Shown: in pieces, positions 55,448 through 64,000 of the stretch
Layout: the number at the start of each line of letters is the position of its first letter
How positions within the stretch are numbered: the stretch's first letter is position 1
Program-made: the position numbers and the translations under genes
The notes under the pieces: generated by a model
Database searches by the model: none
What the model was told of the DNA's origin: nothing
The model's input: the letters and a program-made list of their open reading frames with translations, nothing else
NCBI RefSeq assembly: GCF_000308615.1
Contig: NZ_BAGB01000041.1
Location: forward strand, 248,001 to 312,000
Source: Nocardia jiangxiensis NBRC 101359
GTDB taxonomy: Bacteria; Actinomycetota; Actinomycetes; Mycobacteriales; Mycobacteriaceae
DNA: 64,000 nucleotides
Direction of reading: 5' to 3'

Positions 55448-56205
55448 CGCGGCAACCGTCGCCAGACCGATCGCGGCAGGAATCGCACGGCGAAGTAGAG
55501 CGGGCGCATCATGGCCGGGGCCCAGGCGATCGCGCGCCGGGACCGCAGACTCGCGACGACCACATCGGCGACCTGACCGGGCCGCACCGAGAAGGGCGCC
55601 GGATCCATCCCCTCGGTCATCCGCCCGATGACGAACCCGGAGCGCACCAGCAACAGGTGAACTCCACTGCCGTGCAACGCATCCGCCAATCCGGTGGCGA
55701 AACCGTCCAGGCCCGCCTTACCCGATCCGTACACGTAGTTGGCGCGCCGGACCCGGAATCCGGCCACCGAGCTGAAGACCACCAACTGTCCGCTGCCCTG
55801 TGCGCGCAGGATGGCCGCGAGAGTCGTCAGAATGCTGACCTGGGCGATGAAATCGGTCTGCAGCACCGCGACCGCGGCGGCGGGGTCCCGTTCGGCGAGT
55901 TCCTGATCGCCGAGGACGCCGAAAGCCAGCACAGCCACGCCGATCCGGCCGTGCTCGGCGGCGATCTTGTCCAGCAGCGGCTGATGCGAGGGCAGATCGT
56001 CGGCGTCGAATTCCACGCTGTGCACCGCCGTCGCGCCCGCGCGGTCGAGTGCGGCCCGTTCGTCGGCCAGATCAGCGCTGCGCCGCGCGGCCAGAATCAC
56101 CACTCGGCCGCGCGCCATCCGCTGCACGATCTCGAGACCGATCTCGCTGCGGCCGCCCAGCAGGACGATCGCCCCCTCGTCGACATCATGTGCCCGCATA
56201 CCCAT
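55444..56205 (-). CDS. Short-chain dehydrogenase upstream of cobL (Rv2073c-like)
   Basis: The 253-residue SDR has an atypical cofactor loop (LLGGRSEIGLEI), AARRSADL after strand two, AFGVLGDQE in place of NNAG, and the catalytic FSSVAG...YGSGKAG. The loop and the late WAPAMMRPLYFAVRFLPRSVWRRL recall DprE2-like oxidoreductases of mycolate bacteria. It overlaps cobL by 4 nt. Its place resembles Rv2073c, which also precedes cobL. Its role in the B12 pathway is unproven. Confidence 0.85.
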   Translation of the reverse strand: MGMRAHDVDEGAIVLLGGRSEIGLEIVQRMARGRVVILAARRSADLADERAALDRAGATAVHSVEFDADDLPSHQPLLDKIAAEHGRIGVAVLAFGVLGDQELAERDPAAAVAVLQTDFIAQVSILTTLAAILRAQGSGQLVVFSSVAGFRVRRANYVYGSGKAGLDGFATGLADALHGSGVHLLLVRSGFVIGRMTEGMDPAPFSVRPGQVADVVVASLRSRRAIAWAPAMMRPLYFAVRFLPRSVWRRLPR

Positions 56206-56306
56206 GGCGGACAGTCTGCCACCGTGACCGCACCGAACCGGACATGTGGGTACGCTCGGGTCACTCGGGTGCGGGCGCGGCGGCGGGGATTGTTAGCGTC
56301 ACATTC

Positions 56307-56714
56307 ATGACCAGCACCGGCGCACGTATCGCACTGTCCGCAGCTGCCCTCGAATTCGTCGCCGAGCGGCATGTGGCCACCCTGACCACGCTCCGCGCGA
56401 ACGGCACCCCGCACATGGTCCCGATCGGCTTCACCTGGGATCAGGACAGCGGCATCGCCCGGATCATCACCTCCGGCGACACGGTGAAGGCCCGCAACGT
56501 CCGACGCACCGGCTACGCCGCGGTCAGCCAGGTCGACGGCGCCCGCTGGCTCACCCTCGAGGGCCCCGCGGAAATCCTCACCGACCCCGACGCGGTCACC
56601 GAGGGCGAACGTCGCTACACCGAGCGTTATCGCCCGCCGCGGATCAACCCCGCCCGTGTCGTCATCGCCATCCGCCCCACCCGCCTGCTCACCGGGGCGG
56701 CCCTGCGCGACTGA
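56307..56714 (+). CDS. PPOX-class F420-dependent biliverdin reductase-like protein (Rv2074-like)
   Basis: The 135-residue protein has the split beta-barrel PPOX fold: FVAERHVATLTTLRANGTPHMVPIGFTWD, then TSGDTVKARNVRRTGYAAVSQVDG and TERYRPPRINPARVVIAI. The size and neighbourhood match Rv2074, described as an F420-dependent biliverdin reductase. ATG 56307 has TAGCGT about 8 nt upstream, a -10-like element that would give a leaderless message. It is divergent from the SDR. Confidence 0.88.
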   Translation: MTSTGARIALSAAALEFVAERHVATLTTLRANGTPHMVPIGFTWDQDSGIARIITSGDTVKARNVRRTGYAAVSQVDGARWLTLEGPAEILTDPDAVTEGERRYTERYRPPRINPARVVIAIRPTRLLTGAALRD

Positions 56715-56735
56715 CGAACGCGCACCCTCTGTCGC

Positions 56736-57863
56736 TCAGACCGCGGTGAGCCCGTGCGGACGGTGGTTCACCGATTCGCAGCCGTCCCCGGTGACGATGA
56801 CGATGTCCTCGATGCGAGCGCCCCATTCGCCCGGGAAGTAGATGCCGGGTTCGATGCTGAAGGCCATACCGGGCTCGAGCACGATGTCGTTGCCGCTGAC
56901 GATGTAGGGCTCCTCGTGCACCGACAGGCCGATGCCGTGTCCGGTGCGGTGGATGAAGGCTTCGCCCAATCCGGCCTGCGCCAACACATTTCGCGCGGCG
57001 GCATCGACCGATTCGGCGCTGGCACCGGGGCGCACGGCCGCCATGGCCGCCGCCTGGGCCTGTTCGAGGATCGCGATGCGTTCGGCGATCTCCGGATCCG
57101 GCTCACCGACGACGTAGGTGCGGGTGGAGTCGGAGTAGTAGCCGGGCTCGACCGGTCCGCCGATGTCCACGACCACCACGTCACCGGATTCGATCGGGCG
57201 CTCGGAATGCTCGTGGTGCGGGCTCGCGCCGTTGGGCCCGCTGCCGACGATGACGAAGGCAGCCGCGGTGTGCCCCTCCTCGACGATCGCAGCCGCGATA
57301 TCGGCGGCCACCTCGGCTTCGGTACGTCCCGCGCGCAGCCATTCACCGACGCGCCCATGCACCCGATCGATCGCCGCGCCCGCGCGCCGCAACGCCTCGA
57401 TCTCGCTGGCGTCCTTACGCATTCGCAACTGCCGCAGGACGGGCGTCGCCGAGACCGGCAGCGCGTTGAGCACATCCGCGATCGGCAGCAGATGCAGCGC
57501 GGGCATGGCGTCGGCGACCGCGACGCGCGCGCCGACGTTGAGCGTCGACTTGACGGTCTGGTACGGATTCACCCCGTCGACCCAGTCGACGATCTCCAGG
57601 CCGAGATCGGCGGCCGCGGAATCCGTCAGACCGGCCAGTTCCAGCTTCGGCACGACCACCGACGGCGTCGCACCGCTGGCGGGCACCAACAGGCAGGTCA
57701 GCCGCTCGAACGACTGCGCCCGGGACCCGATCAGATACTCCAGATCCGGGCCCGGCGTGATCAGCAGCGCGTCCAGATGTGCGGCGCGCAGAAGTTCCGC
57801 CGCCCGCTCCAACCGGCCTCCGTACACCTCGGCCTCGAACCGTGATTCCGTTTGCGCGCTCAT
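56736..57863 (-). CDS. pepE: M24 Xaa-Pro dipeptidase/aminopeptidase PepE
   Basis: The 375-residue protein, the same size as M. tuberculosis PepE, has an N-terminal creatinase-like domain (to about residue 150) and a pita-bread catalytic domain. Its metal ligands are in VVVDIGGPVEPGYYSDSTRT (two Asp), HRTGHGIGLSVHE (His), FSIEPGIYFP (Glu) and ARIEDIVIV (Glu). It should remove N-terminal residues ahead of proline. ATG 57863 is used; a TTG three codons earlier is unlikely. It is convergent with the Rv2074-like gene, 21 bp apart. Confidence 0.94.
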   Translation of the reverse strand: MSAQTESRFEAEVYGGRLERAAELLRAAHLDALLITPGPDLEYLIGSRAQSFERLTCLLVPASGATPSVVVPKLELAGLTDSAAADLGLEIVDWVDGVNPYQTVKSTLNVGARVAVADAMPALHLLPIADVLNALPVSATPVLRQLRMRKDASEIEALRRAGAAIDRVHGRVGEWLRAGRTEAEVAADIAAAIVEEGHTAAAFVIVGSGPNGASPHHEHSERPIESGDVVVVDIGGPVEPGYYSDSTRTYVVGEPDPEIAERIAILEQAQAAAMAAVRPGASAESVDAAARNVLAQAGLGEAFIHRTGHGIGLSVHEEPYIVSGNDIVLEPGMAFSIEPGIYFPGEWGARIEDIVIVTGDGCESVNHRPHGLTAV

Positions 57864-57961
57864 GATCGTCAACGGTACGCGTTCGGGCGCGTCGCGACGC
57901 GGGGTACCGGACGAGCCGACTCACACCGCGTTGTCGGACCGACCGGGTAGCGTCTGCAGCC

Positions 57962-58930
57962 ATGAGTTCACCCGCCCCCGGTCCGCTGCTGCTGCTCGAC
58001 GGCGCCAGCCTGTGGTTCCGCGCCTTCTACGCGATCCCGGAGAAGATCACCGCGCCCAGCGGACAGCCGGTCAACGCGCTGCGCGGATTCACCGATATGG
58101 TGGCGGCGCTCATCACCCGGCACTCCCCCTCCCGGTTGGTGGTCTGCCTGGATCTGAACTGGCGCCCGCAGTTCCGGGTCGAGCTGGTCCCGTCGTACAA
58201 GGCCCACCGCCTCGATGATTCCGCGGGCGCGGATCCCGGCGCGGAAGAGGTGCCGGACAATCTCACCCCCCAGGTCGACATGATCCTCGAGGTGCTGGAG
58301 GCGGCCGGTATCGCCACCGCGGGCGCGCAGGGCCTCGAGGCGGACGATGTGATCGGCACCCTGGCCACCCGGGAGTCCACCGACGAGGTGATCGTCGTCA
58401 GCGGCGACCGTGATCTACTCCAACTGGTTCGCGACGACCCGCAACCCCCCGTGCGGGTCTTCTACGTGGGTCGCGGCCTGGCCAAGGCCGAGTTGTTCGG
58501 CCCCGCCGAAGTATCCGCGAAATACGGTGTGCCGCAATCCAATGCCGGCCCCGCCTACGCCGATATGGCCACCCTCCGCGGCGACGCCTCCGACGGCCTG
58601 CCCGGCGTGGCAGGCATCGGCGACAAATCCGCCGCCACCCTGATCACCCGCTTCGGCACCCTGGAAGCCCTCGTCGCCGCCGTCTCCGACCCGAATGCCG
58701 AACTGGCCCAAGGCATCCGCAACAAACTCACCGCGGCCCAGGACTACCTGAAAGCCGCCGCCCCCGTCGTCCGCGTAGTCCGCGACGCCGAGGTATCCCT
58801 CTCGCGCCCCGACCCCCTCCCCGACACCCCCGTCGCCCCCGACCGCCTACACACCCTCGCGACCACCTACAACGCGGAAAGCCCCATCAAGCGCCTCATC
58901 ACCGCCCTCGAAGCCAACGCCGCACGCTAG
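57962..58930 (+). CDS. 5'-3' exonuclease (stand-alone Pol I-type, Rv2090-like)
   Basis: The 322-residue protein resembles the 5'-nuclease domain of DNA polymerase I. It has LLLDGASLWFRAFYAIPEKI at the start, FRVELVPSYKAHR, the acidic metal cluster in GLEADDVIGTLA and VSGDRDLLQLV, and the helix-turn-helix LPGVAGIGDKSAATLI. Such stand-alone enzymes trim flaps and RNA primers. ATG 57962 is 98 bp from the divergent pepE. The last 200 bases are noticeably C-rich and lead into a repeat region. Confidence 0.93.
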   Translation: MSSPAPGPLLLLDGASLWFRAFYAIPEKITAPSGQPVNALRGFTDMVAALITRHSPSRLVVCLDLNWRPQFRVELVPSYKAHRLDDSAGADPGAEEVPDNLTPQVDMILEVLEAAGIATAGAQGLEADDVIGTLATRESTDEVIVVSGDRDLLQLVRDDPQPPVRVFYVGRGLAKAELFGPAEVSAKYGVPQSNAGPAYADMATLRGDASDGLPGVAGIGDKSAATLITRFGTLEALVAAVSDPNAELAQGIRNKLTAAQDYLKAAAPVVRVVRDAEVSLSRPDPLPDTPVAPDRLHTLATTYNAESPIKRLITALEANAAR

Positions 58931-59075
58931 CCACATCCCGACGCCCGACACTTCGCCCGTCCCGGCCGAATCACGCAGCAAGCCAGCCGATTCCAAGCAG
59001 TCTCCGAGCTCCAACGCCCACCGGCGAAGCGTCTCCGTCCGCCGGAACAGTCAGGCAAAAACCGCCAACCCCAAA

Positions 59076-59169
59076 GGTTTTCGGCGCGGCTCGTCGTTGC
59101 GCGCTCGAAGCGCATGGCCGAAGGCCGAGTCTCGAGCGCGCAACGACGAGCCTCCGGGCGCCGAAAACC
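59076..59169. repeat. 94-bp imperfect inverted repeat (cruciform or bidirectional terminator)
   Basis: Two perfect 21-bp arms (59088-59108 and 59132-59152) are extended by an 11-bp outer pair (59076-59086 GGTTTTCGGCG and 59159-59169) with a small asymmetric bulge. The 23-nt loop carries GGCCGAAGGCC. It lies between the convergent exonuclease and DUF4333-type genes, so it may end both transcripts. The length and the repeats alongside suggest a mobile intergenic repeat. Confidence 0.8.
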
Positions 59170-59175
59170 CGCCGG

Positions 59176-59252
59176 AGCGAAGCGGAGGCCGAAATACAGC
59201 AGCGAAGCGGAGGCCGAAAATACAGCAGCGAAGCGGAGGCCGAAAATACAGC
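59176..59252. repeat. Three tandem 25-26 bp repeats touching a stop codon
   Basis: The unit AGCGAAGCGGAGGCCGAA plus AATACAGC occurs three times in a row; the first copy lacks one A. The last copy ends at the stop codon of the DUF4333-type gene. The stretch 58931-59251 holds no gene; its first 145 bases show nothing notable. Confidence 0.85.
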
Positions 59253-59977
59253 TAGTTGGGGCGGCCGACCTCGTAGGTGCCGTCGGACTTGGTGACCTTG
59301 ATCGTGACGTTCTTCTGCTCGCCGCCGACCTTGAGTGAGCAGGTGAACGTCTTGCCGACCTCCACCTTCTGCCCGGACGGGCAGTTGACGTTCTGTACGT
59401 CATCGATGCCGTACGAGTCCTTGAGCACTTTCTGCACACCGGATTGCACGGCGCTGTTGTCCAGCTTGTCGCTGCCCAGAAAGACCACGGCCAGCACGAC
59501 GACAACGACGATGACGACGACCGCGCCGATGCCGCCGCCGATGAGCAGACCGCGACGCGACTTCTTGCCGGTGGGCTGCAGGGAGGGCTGCTGCGGCTGT
59601 TCCTGATTCCACTGGCCGGACTGGTTCCACTGCTGTTGTTGCTGCGGCGGCTGACCCCATTGCTGCTGGGTTGCCTCCCACGGCTGCGATTGCGCGGGCT
59701 GCTGCTGCGGCCACGACGTCCCGCTGCCCTGCCCCCACTGCTGCTGACCGGCGGGCTGCTGACCGCTCCACTGCTGCGTCGGATCGGCATTGCCGGTGGC
59801 CTGCGGCGGCCAGGACGTCTGTCCCGGCTGACTCCACTGCTGCTGACCGGCCGGTTGCTGACCACCCCACTGCTGCGTCGGGTCGGCGGGCTGCTGACCG
59901 GTCCACTGCTGAGTCGGATCGCTACTGTGTCCCTCCCCTGGACCAGGGGTATCGTTCGGTCCGTACGGGCCGCTCAT
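59252..59977 (-). CDS. Gln-rich membrane protein with DUF4333-type outer domain (Rv2091c-like)
   Basis: The 241-residue protein has a cytoplasmic N-terminus of about 135 residues of Gln, Pro, Gly and Trp repeats (DPTQQWSGQQPAGQQQW occurs in several versions). One membrane helix follows after KKSRRG (about 145-167). An outer domain of about 75 residues contains VQNVNCPSGQKVEVGKTFTCSLKVGG, whose two Cys should form a disulfide, as in DUF4333. ATG 59977 is chosen because GGAGG lies about 8 nt upstream. It fits Rv2091c in order and layout. The function is unknown. Confidence 0.85.
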   Translation of the reverse strand: MSGPYGPNDTPGPGEGHSSDPTQQWTGQQPADPTQQWGGQQPAGQQQWSQPGQTSWPPQATGNADPTQQWSGQQPAGQQQWGQGSGTSWPQQQPAQSQPWEATQQQWGQPPQQQQQWNQSGQWNQEQPQQPSLQPTGKKSRRGLLIGGGIGAVVVIVVVVVLAVVFLGSDKLDNSAVQSGVQKVLKDSYGIDDVQNVNCPSGQKVEVGKTFTCSLKVGGEQKNVTIKVTKSDGTYEVGRPN

Positions 59978-60175
59978 CTGCCTGCCTCCACTCGTCGTCG
60001 TACACACGCTTGCCCCCCGCGTGAGGTCGTCAGTCGCTCACCACGGTCGGTACTCGCAAGCATCAAATCACAGTTCGGCACTGTCTGTGCCCATTGGCCT
60101 ACGCTGTGCTCCGGCGGGTTCGCGGCGCCCTGACAGCGCACCGATCCGCGTGTGAACACGAGCTGTGACATGCGC

Positions 60176-62869
60176 TCACGCCGAGTCGACCGCGACCACG
60201 CCGCGGCGGATCGCGCGGACCGCCTTGGAGGCCGTTCCCGCCACCTCGACATCGTCGGCGGTGTTGTGGATCTGGTCGAGCAGATCGATCACCTGACGGC
60301 ACCAGCGCACGAAATCACCGGCCGAGAGCGCATTGCCCTGATCACCGCTGGCCAGCAGAGATTCGGCCAGGCCGTCGCCGCGGGCCCACTTGTGCAGTCC
60401 CGTCACGAAGCCCAGGTCCGGTTCCCGGGTCGGGGTGAGTTTGTGCTGGGCCTCGTCGGTGCGCAGCTCACTCCAGACGGTCATGGTCGCCGCGACCGCG
60501 CGCCGGATCGGGGCGGTCGGCCCCGCGGGGCCCAGATACCCTGTCTCCTGGCGTGATTCGTAGACCAGCATCGACACCACCGCGGCCAGTTCGGCCGGGC
60601 CGAGCCCGCGCCAGACGCCTTGGCGCAGACATTCGGCGACGACCAGATCGGCCTCGGTATAGATGCGCGCGAGCCGACGGCCGTCGGCGGTCACCTCGCC
60701 GGCATCGTCCACATAGCCGCGCTCGGTGAGCAATTCCACGATGCGATCGAAGGTGCGGGCCAGGGAATTCGTCGCGGCGGACACCTTCTGGCGCATGGCC
60801 TCGGTCTCGCGCTGCACGCGGTTGTAACGCTCGCCGACCCGCGCCAGCTGTTCCCGGTCCGGTCGCGAATGCGCCGGATGCGAACGCAACGCGCGCCGCA
60901 GGGTGGCCAGCTCACGGTCCTCGCCGCCTTTGGCCTTGGTACCGCGACGCTGCCGTCCGGGCGGGGTGATTCCGGTGCTGCGCAGGGCCGAGGCGAGGTC
61001 GCGACGGGTGCGGGCGGTCCGGTGGTCGACGTGCCGAGGCAGCCGCATCCGCCCCAGCGGTTGCGCGGGCGTCGGAAAGTCGGCGGCGGAGATGCGCCCG
61101 GCCCACTTGTCCTCGGTGAGGACCAGCGGACGCGGATCACCCGGCGACTGATCGGGTTCCAGGATCACCGCCAATCCCTGGCGCCGCCCACTCGGGATGG
61201 CCACCACGTCACCGCGCCGCAGCGAGGTCAGCGCCGCCACCGCCGCGCCGCGACGATCGGCGCGCCCCTGCCGTTCGATATCGCGCTCGCGCTGGGAGAT
61301 TCGCTCCCGCAGCGACATGTACTCGAGGAATCCGTCGTGATCGATCTGCGAACGCAGTTTGCGCAGTTGGCCCTCGTTGCGCTCGATGCCCCGGACCAGC
61401 CCGACGACCGATCGGTCCGCCTGGAACTGCGCGAACGAACGTTCCAGCAGCGCCCGCGACTCCTTCGAACCCATCCGGTCGATCAGGTTGATCGACATGT
61501 TGTACCCGGGACGGAACGAGCTGCGCAGCGGATAGGTGCGGGTCGAGGCCAGACCGGCGACGGAGCTGGTGTCCACGTCGGGATTCCACACCACCACGGC
61601 ATGTCCCTCGACGTCGATCCCGCGCCGCCCCGCCCGGCCCGTGAGCTGGGTGTACTCCCCCGGCGTCAGTTCGGCGTGCGATTCGCCGTTGAATTTGACC
61701 AGCCGCTCCAGCACCACCGTGCGCGCGGGCATGTTGATACCCAGAGCCAGTGTCTCCGTGGCGAATACGGCCCGAACCAGACCGTTCACGAACAACTCCT
61801 CCACGGTGTGCCGGAAGGCGGGCAGCATACCGGCGTGATGCGCGGCCAGGCCGCGGAACAGCCCCTCGCGCCACTCCCAGTACCCGAGCACGTCGAGGTC
61901 GGCGCGCGGCAGATCGCCCGTATGCGCATCGATGATCTCCGCGACGCGCTCGTGGTCGTCCTCGCGGCTCAGATCCAGCCGGGACCGCAGGCACTGCGCC
62001 AGCGCCCCGTCGCAGCCCGCGCGGGAGAAGATGAACGTGATCGCCGGGAGCAGGCCCTCCTCGTCCAGCCGCGCCAGCATCTCCGGACGGTGTACCGGAC
62101 GGAAGTCGCGGCGCGGGCCGCCGCGATGGCGCGGACCGTTCCAGCTGTTCATCCGGTCGGCTTCCTCGCGGTGCTTGATGTACCGCACCAGATCCTCGTC
62201 GACGAGGATCTTCTGATCACTGGACTTCTGGTCGAACAGATCGAACATCCGCCGCCCCACCAGCACGTGCTGCCACAACGGCACCGGACGCGTCTCGTCC
62301 ACGATGACGGCGGTATCCCCGCGCACGGTCTCCATCCAGGAGCCGAACTCCTCGGCATTGCTGACCGTCGCAGACAGGCTCACCAGCCGCACGTCCGGCG
62401 GCAGATGCAGGATCACCTCCTCCCACACCGCGCCGCGGAAGCGGTCCGCCAGATAGTGCACCTCGTCCATGACGACGTACGACAACCCTTGCAGCGCATC
62501 CGAACTCGCGTACAGCATGTTCCGCAGCACCTCGGTGGTCATCACCACCACCGGCGCATCCGGATGCAGCGACTGGTCCCCGGTCAGCAGACCCACCTGA
62601 CCGCGGCCGTAACGCTCGACCAGATCCGCGTACTTCTGATTCGACAGCGCCTTGATCGGGGTGGTGTAGAAACACTTGCCGCCCGCGGCGCGAGCCAGGT
62701 GGACCGCGAACTCACCGACGACAGTCTTACCGGCCCCGGTGGGCGCGCACACGAGCACGCTGTGCCCGTTCTGCAGCGCCTCGCACGACTGCTGCTGGAA
62801 CGGGTCGAGCGTGAATGTCAGTTCTGCGGCGAATACCGCGAGTTCGCCGATCGGCGACCGTTGTCCCAC
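60176..62869 (-). CDS. helY: Ski2-like DEAD/DEAH-box helicase HelY
   Basis: The 897-residue protein is an Mtr4/Ski2-like RNA helicase. It has LDPFQQQSCEAL (Q-like), APTGAGKTVVGEFAV (Walker A, near residue 41), VMDEVHYLAD (DEVH), SLSATVSNAEEFGSW, AVFATETLALGINMPARTVV and TGRAGRRGID (motif VI), with a long C-terminal region as in mycobacterial HelY. It probably unwinds RNA during decay or processing. The GTG start 62869 is 3 nt from the tatC stop, so it is in the tat operon. Confidence 0.95.
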   Translation of the reverse strand: MGQRSPIGELAVFAAELTFTLDPFQQQSCEALQNGHSVLVCAPTGAGKTVVGEFAVHLARAAGGKCFYTTPIKALSNQKYADLVERYGRGQVGLLTGDQSLHPDAPVVVMTTEVLRNMLYASSDALQGLSYVVMDEVHYLADRFRGAVWEEVILHLPPDVRLVSLSATVSNAEEFGSWMETVRGDTAVIVDETRPVPLWQHVLVGRRMFDLFDQKSSDQKILVDEDLVRYIKHREEADRMNSWNGPRHRGGPRRDFRPVHRPEMLARLDEEGLLPAITFIFSRAGCDGALAQCLRSRLDLSREDDHERVAEIIDAHTGDLPRADLDVLGYWEWREGLFRGLAAHHAGMLPAFRHTVEELFVNGLVRAVFATETLALGINMPARTVVLERLVKFNGESHAELTPGEYTQLTGRAGRRGIDVEGHAVVVWNPDVDTSSVAGLASTRTYPLRSSFRPGYNMSINLIDRMGSKESRALLERSFAQFQADRSVVGLVRGIERNEGQLRKLRSQIDHDGFLEYMSLRERISQRERDIERQGRADRRGAAVAALTSLRRGDVVAIPSGRRQGLAVILEPDQSPGDPRPLVLTEDKWAGRISAADFPTPAQPLGRMRLPRHVDHRTARTRRDLASALRSTGITPPGRQRRGTKAKGGEDRELATLRRALRSHPAHSRPDREQLARVGERYNRVQRETEAMRQKVSAATNSLARTFDRIVELLTERGYVDDAGEVTADGRRLARIYTEADLVVAECLRQGVWRGLGPAELAAVVSMLVYESRQETGYLGPAGPTAPIRRAVAATMTVWSELRTDEAQHKLTPTREPDLGFVTGLHKWARGDGLAESLLASGDQGNALSAGDFVRWCRQVIDLLDQIHNTADDVEVAGTASKAVRAIRRGVVAVDSA

Positions 62870-62872
62870 TCG

Positions 62873-63862
62873 TCAGAGCGTATCGGAGTAGTCCGACACC
62901 GGTCGCGGTGTTTTCTCCGGGCCGTCGGACAGAATCGCCGCCGCCGGATCGATCGGCTGGGCCGCAGCCACCGGCTCCACCTGCCCGACCCCATCGGTTC
63001 CGGTCAGCGGGGACGCCTGGTCGTCGGACAGCCCGTCCCAGTCCTCGCGCAGCCGCGCACGCCGCCTGTCGTTGATCCGGGACACCTGCACCGCCACCTC
63101 GAACAGCAAGGTCAGCGCGCACGCCAAGGCCAGCATCGAGAACGGATCCTGCGGGGTGACGATCGCGGCGAAGACGAACAATCCGAAGATCATTCCGCGC
63201 CGCCACTTCTTGAGCCGCTCGTAGGTGAGCACGCCGATGGCGTTGAGCCCGATGATCAGCAGCGGCGTCTCGAAACTGACGCCGAAGATGATCAGCAACT
63301 TGATGATGAACCCGAAGTACTGGGTACCGCTCAACGCGGTGATCTGGACGTTGTTGCCGATCGACATCAGGAATCGCAGCGCGTGGGCGACCACCCAGTA
63401 CGCCAGCAGCGCGCCGACCAGGAACAGCAGCGCTCCGGAGGTCACGAACCCGACGGCGTACTTGCGTTCCTTGGCGTACAGGCCCGGTGTGACGAAACCC
63501 CAAATCTGATACAGCCAGACCGGGCTGGCCAGCACGATTCCCGCGGTCAGGCCGACCTTGAACCGGAGCATGAACTGCTCGAACGGTGCGGTCGCCAGCA
63601 GTCGGCAGGCGCCGTCGGCGCTCAGATTCGCCCGCGAGGAGGCGGGCAGCGAACAGTAGGGTCCGCGCAGAATGTCGCCCAGGCTGTGCACGCCGAGGAA
63701 TCCGTACTGGTACCACAGAAATCCCAGCACGGTGGTGAGGCCGACGGCCAGCAGCGCCTTGAGCAGCCGCGAGCGCAACTCCTCGAGATGTTCGACCAAC
63801 GACATGGTGCCGTCGGGATTCGTTCTACGTCGGCTGCGCCGGGGGTCGAACGGAATGCGCAT
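62873..63862 (-). CDS. tatC: Sec-independent translocase subunit TatC
   Basis: The 329-residue protein has the TatC signature: SLVEHLEELRSRLLKALLAVG (cytoplasmic N-terminal Tat signal-binding region), six membrane helices, FEQFMLRFKVGLTAGIVLASPVWLYQIWGFVTPGL around helix two (residues about 92-127) and a cytoplasmic C-terminal tail of about 80 residues. It receives twin-arginine precursors such as the DyP peroxidase of this window. It lies between tatA and helY, the usual order in these bacteria. Confidence 0.97.
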   Translation of the reverse strand: MRIPFDPRRSRRRTNPDGTMSLVEHLEELRSRLLKALLAVGLTTVLGFLWYQYGFLGVHSLGDILRGPYCSLPASSRANLSADGACRLLATAPFEQFMLRFKVGLTAGIVLASPVWLYQIWGFVTPGLYAKERKYAVGFVTSGALLFLVGALLAYWVVAHALRFLMSIGNNVQITALSGTQYFGFIIKLLIIFGVSFETPLLIIGLNAIGVLTYERLKKWRRGMIFGLFVFAAIVTPQDPFSMLALACALTLLFEVAVQVSRINDRRRARLREDWDGLSDDQASPLTGTDGVGQVEPVAAAQPIDPAAAILSDGPEKTPRPVSDYSDTL

Positions 63863-63967
63863 GGGATCTCAATGCCTCGCTGCTCGCCGGACGCCGGACC
63901 TGAACGACTCACCCGTCGCCGTGACCGGTACGTCGCCGGTTCGGCGCGGGCTGAGCCGACGTGTCGG

Positions 63968-64000
63968 CTAGGCCTTGTGCACTTCCGGGTTCGGCTGGAC
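63968..64000 (-). CDS. tatA: C-terminal end of TatA (partial)
   Basis: Reading on the minus strand from the window end gives VQPNPEVHKA and a TAG stop at 63970-63968. A charged, Pro-containing C-terminus just upstream of tatC is expected for TatA of actinobacteria. Only ten residues are visible, so the call rests mainly on position. Confidence 0.6.
   Translation of the reverse strand, partial: VQPNPEVHKA

Noticed and set aside
59176..59252. CRISPR array
   Set aside because: The copies are direct tandem repeats with no unique spacers, and no cas gene is near.

Overview
The window is high-GC actinobacterial DNA, most likely from Nocardia or a close relative in the Nocardiaceae. The evidence is gene content plus order. 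It carries rbpA, an EspG-type type VII secretion chaperone, several F420-type oxidoreductases, fused cobIJ and cobL, and helY-tatC-tatA. The order recalls M. tuberculosis Rv2049c to Rv2094c: Rv2049c-like, rbpA, lnt (ppm1 N-terminal half), Rv2052c-like, fxsA, then Rv2061c-like, cobN, cobG-H-IJ, cobK, cobL, Rv2073c-like, Rv2074-like, pepE, Rv2090-like, Rv2091c-like, helY, tatC, tatA. Against that backbone, several blocks are insertions or lineage-specific. Comparisons with M. tuberculosis are from memory, not from a search.

Region by region. 1-8400: a gene tail, an SGNH hydrolase, an LLM flavin/F420 oxidoreductase, a copper/heme export cassette (membrane protein, PCu(A)C lipoprotein, Tat-exported DyP peroxidase), small membrane proteins including a histidine-rich one, a GT9 glycosyltransferase and a polytopic membrane protein. 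8400-9310: a zinc-finger-like protein diverging from rbpA, which has a SigH/SigR-type promoter and a strong terminator. 9326-24875: one minus-strand operon holding a four-module NRPS (C-A-T x4, TE; 4562 aa) and a DrrAB-type exporter, joined by 4-bp overlaps. 25135-31054: lnt, an amidohydrolase, fxsA and a NarL-type two-component pair. 31173-38090: TetR, tldD/tldE, and a PE-like/PPE-like/EspG cassette.

38129-44650: a patchwork of small regulator-plus-enzyme units, most with a visible palindromic operator. These are a TetR with a Ddn-like reductase, a LysR with an amidohydrolase/SDR operon, an XRE regulator with a second methionine aminopeptidase (three near-identical GGTAT-N4-ATACC operators between them), and two convergent PPOX paralogues. 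44730-56205: cobalamin genes, with a cobalamin riboswitch ahead of cobN, cobG-cobH-cobIJ on the plus strand, and SDR-cobL-cobK on the minus strand. cobM is missing from between cobK and cobL. 56307-64000: biliverdin-reductase-like PPOX protein, pepE, a 5'-3' exonuclease, a repeat-filled intergenic region, a Gln-rich DUF4333-type protein, helY, tatC and the end of tatA.

The most unusual parts are the NRPS (an EntF-like starter condensation domain and an exact serine code in module 1, followed by three A domains with near-identical uncommon codes), the XRE/MetAP regulatory module, the small type VII cassette with a long Pro-rich tail, and the large inverted plus tandem repeat at 59076-59252.
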